Assembly (NCBI RefSeq): GCF_046736045.1
Contig: NZ_CP177134.1
Coordinates: forward strand, 1,240,001 to 1,304,000
Reading direction: 5' to 3'
Source of the DNA: Leptospira_A sp046736045
GTDB lineage: Bacteria; Spirochaetota; Leptospiria; Leptospirales; Leptospiraceae
DNA: 64,000 nucleotides
This document shows, one piece after another, positions 62,909 through 64,000 of the stretch (the stretch's first letter is position 1; every line of letters starts with the position of its first letter). A program made the position numbers and the translations under genes. Under the pieces are notes generated by a model. It had not been told where the DNA came from and ran no database searches. It worked only from the letters and a program-made list of their open reading frames with translations.

Positions 62909-63502
62909 TTAAAGTGTAAGTCTGGACTTGATTGCTTTTCCAAGAGTGTATTGGTCGGAGTATTCGATTGTTCCGCCGATAGTGATCCCGTGAGCAATCC
63001 TCGTAACTTTGATCTCTCTTTCCTTAATCAGATGAGACAGATAAGATGCGGTAGCATCTCCCTCTAACGTAGGATTGGTGGCAACCAGTACTTCTTTTAT
63101 ATCTGATTCTTCGAGTCTTTCCATCAAAGGTCGGATTCTAAGTTGATCCGGGCCGATTCCGTCCAAAGGCGAAATTGAACCATTCAAAACATGATAGGTC
63201 CCGAAAAACTCTTTTGTGTTTTCTATAAAAAATATATCTTCAGGTTGTTCCACTACGCAGAGTATCGCCTTGTCTCTCTTTGGTGAATCACAAATATCAC
63301 AAATGATTTCTTCCGTCAATCCACCGCAGATTTGGCAAAAATGCAATTTTTCACGCGCTTCGCGAAGTCCGTTCAACCAGGATTGAAAGGTCGAATCTTC
63401 CATTCGTAGAACATGAAATCCGATACGAGTGGCACTTTTTTTTCCAATCCCGGGCAATATGGAAAAGGAAGAGACTAGTTTTTGGAACTGATTTTCAGAC
63501 AG
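62909..63502 (-). CDS. recR: Recombination mediator RecR, probable CTG start
   Basis: The product is 197 residues when begun at CTG 63502. It has LPGIGKKSATRIGFHVL, the C4 zinc finger CQICGGLTEEIICDIC, and the TOPRIM segment LCVVEQPEDIFFIE. GTIEYSDQYTLGKAI is the RecR end. An internal TTG at 63457 would drop the conserved N-terminal helix. GGAGG lies 8 bases before the CTG (63515-63511), and no ATG, GTG or TTG exists between the in-frame TGA and that TTG. RecR acts with RecF and RecO. It overlaps ybaB by 8 bases. Confidence 0.88.
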   Translation of the reverse strand: MSENQFQKLVSSFSILPGIGKKSATRIGFHVLRMEDSTFQSWLNGLREAREKLHFCQICGGLTEEIICDICDSPKRDKAILCVVEQPEDIFFIENTKEFFGTYHVLNGSISPLDGIGPDQLRIRPLMERLEESDIKEVLVATNPTLEGDATASYLSHLIKEREIKVTRIAHGITIGGTIEYSDQYTLGKAIKSRLTL

Positions 63503-63866
63503 AAGGATTTCCTCCGGGAGGATTCATCTGATTCATCATTGCTTCGATATCTTTCGGATTGAAACCCAAAACGTTTTTCACTTCATGTGCCATTACATCT
63601 TTTGATTTGCGAAGCACTTCATTGGTCGCAGAGATAATCAAATCTTCCAACATTTTCGCATCTTCCGCATTGAACATGATCGGATTGATTTTTAAATCGG
63701 TAATGGCTCCGTCCGCAGTTGCAGTGATCTCAACCATACCGGCTCCTGCGGATGCAGATACACGTATGCCTGCCAGTCGTTTTTGCAACTCGGCTTGTTT
63801 CTCTTGCATATTTCCCAATTGAGAAAAAGCATCTTTCATCTGTTTGACTTGATCGAATATTCCCAT
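63495..63866 (-). CDS. ybaB: YbaB/EbfC nucleoid-associated protein
   Basis: The product is 123 residues. FDQVKQMKDAFSQLGNMQEKQAELQKRLAGIRV and VEITATADGAITDLKINP are typical; the first is quoted only in part as LGNMQEKQAELQKRL. The Asn/Met/Pro-rich end MNQMNPPGGNPSV is also usual. The dimer binds DNA. It lies between dnaX and recR, the classical order. Confidence 0.92.
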   Translation of the reverse strand: MGIFDQVKQMKDAFSQLGNMQEKQAELQKRLAGIRVSASAGAGMVEITATADGAITDLKINPIMFNAEDAKMLEDLIISATNEVLRKSKDVMAHEVKNVLGFNPKDIEAMMNQMNPPGGNPSV

Positions 63867-63884
63867 AATGCCTATCTATTAGAT

Positions 63885-64000
63885 CTATAAATTTTTAAAT
63901 TGGCCCGGATCTACTTCCATTCCGGCAAACTTTTCTTTGAGTAATTTTTCCATTTCGTTCGGATCGGCTGCCGCTTTCGGTTTTGCTGCAGGTTCAGATA
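63885..64000 (-). CDS. dnaX: DnaX (DNA polymerase III tau/gamma) C-terminus, truncated by window
   Basis: Only the last 37 codons are visible. The minus-strand frame runs from the window edge to a TAG at 63887-63885: an Ala/Lys/Pro-rich linker SEPAAKPKAAADPNE followed by MEKLLKEKFAGMEVDPGQ. This is not enough to show the family by itself. The place directly upstream of ybaB-recR, and the tail composition of tau subunits, make dnaX likely. Confidence 0.6.
   Translation of the reverse strand, partial: SEPAAKPKAAADPNEMEKLLKEKFAGMEVDPGQFKNL

Overview
The window looks like a piece of a Leptospira-type spirochaete chromosome around the replication origin. It is AT-rich and has the block dnaA-dnaN-recF-dciA(DUF721)-gyrB-gyrA on the minus strand. 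It also has many lipoproteins with relaxed, spirochaete-like lipoboxes and a gene whose protein closely resembles LipL21, an abundant Leptospira surface lipoprotein. The species cannot be fixed from sequence reading alone. I saw no insertion sequence, prophage, integrase, CRISPR array, rRNA or tRNA gene. No gap between genes exceeds about 250 bases, so this is mostly core genome.

Layout. 1-9.8 kb: the 3' end of a probable M23/Ig-like protein, fabG-type reductase, purB, a small lipoprotein, an adenosine deaminase, a DegT-family aminotransferase, and a minus-strand run of M50 protease, beta-propeller exported protein and lipoprotein. 9.9-15 kb: chemotaxis receptor, cysE, a SHOCT-type lipoprotein, a redoxin-like exported protein and a large lipoprotein. 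15-21.5 kb: trpG-trpE, sodB under a probable PerR-type operator, then an operon of GH42 beta-galactosidase, unknown protein and inositol monophosphatase. 21.5-32 kb: hslO-tsaE-tsaB-rnr, two divergent overlapping lipoprotein enzymes (phosphatase and CapA-like), a YciO-type protein, an SDR, maf and holA. 32-35.2 kb: a regulator with a degenerate ATPase domain, a VWA-like exported protein and lipL21.

35.3-47.4 kb is the replication core, all on the minus strand: PilZ, dus, gyrA, gyrB, dciA, recF, dnaN, probable oriC, dnaA, holB, ilvE. From 47.6 kb the strand bias turns to plus with mnmG, rsmG, parA and parB, and two parS sites lie within 2 kb of parAB. 53.4-57 kb is a minus-strand envelope operon: degenerate M23, bactofilin, YaaR/DUF327, ABC exporter. 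57-64 kb holds tatD-serS, an OmpA/PD40 protein, a solute-binding protein, an outer-membrane barrel protein, and the recombination/replication run dnaX-ybaB-recR.

Functional themes are replication initiation and clamp loading (dnaA, dnaN, holA, holB, dnaX, dciA), topology (gyrAB), segregation (parAB/parS), recombination (recF, recR), tRNA modification (mnmG, tsaB, tsaE, dus) and envelope building (bactofilin, lipoproteins, OmpA). The most useful observations are the parS pair, the heptamer-rich dnaA-dnaN spacer, the sodB operator, the probable CTG start of recR, and several family members that have lost catalytic residues (M23, AAA+, transglutaminase-like).
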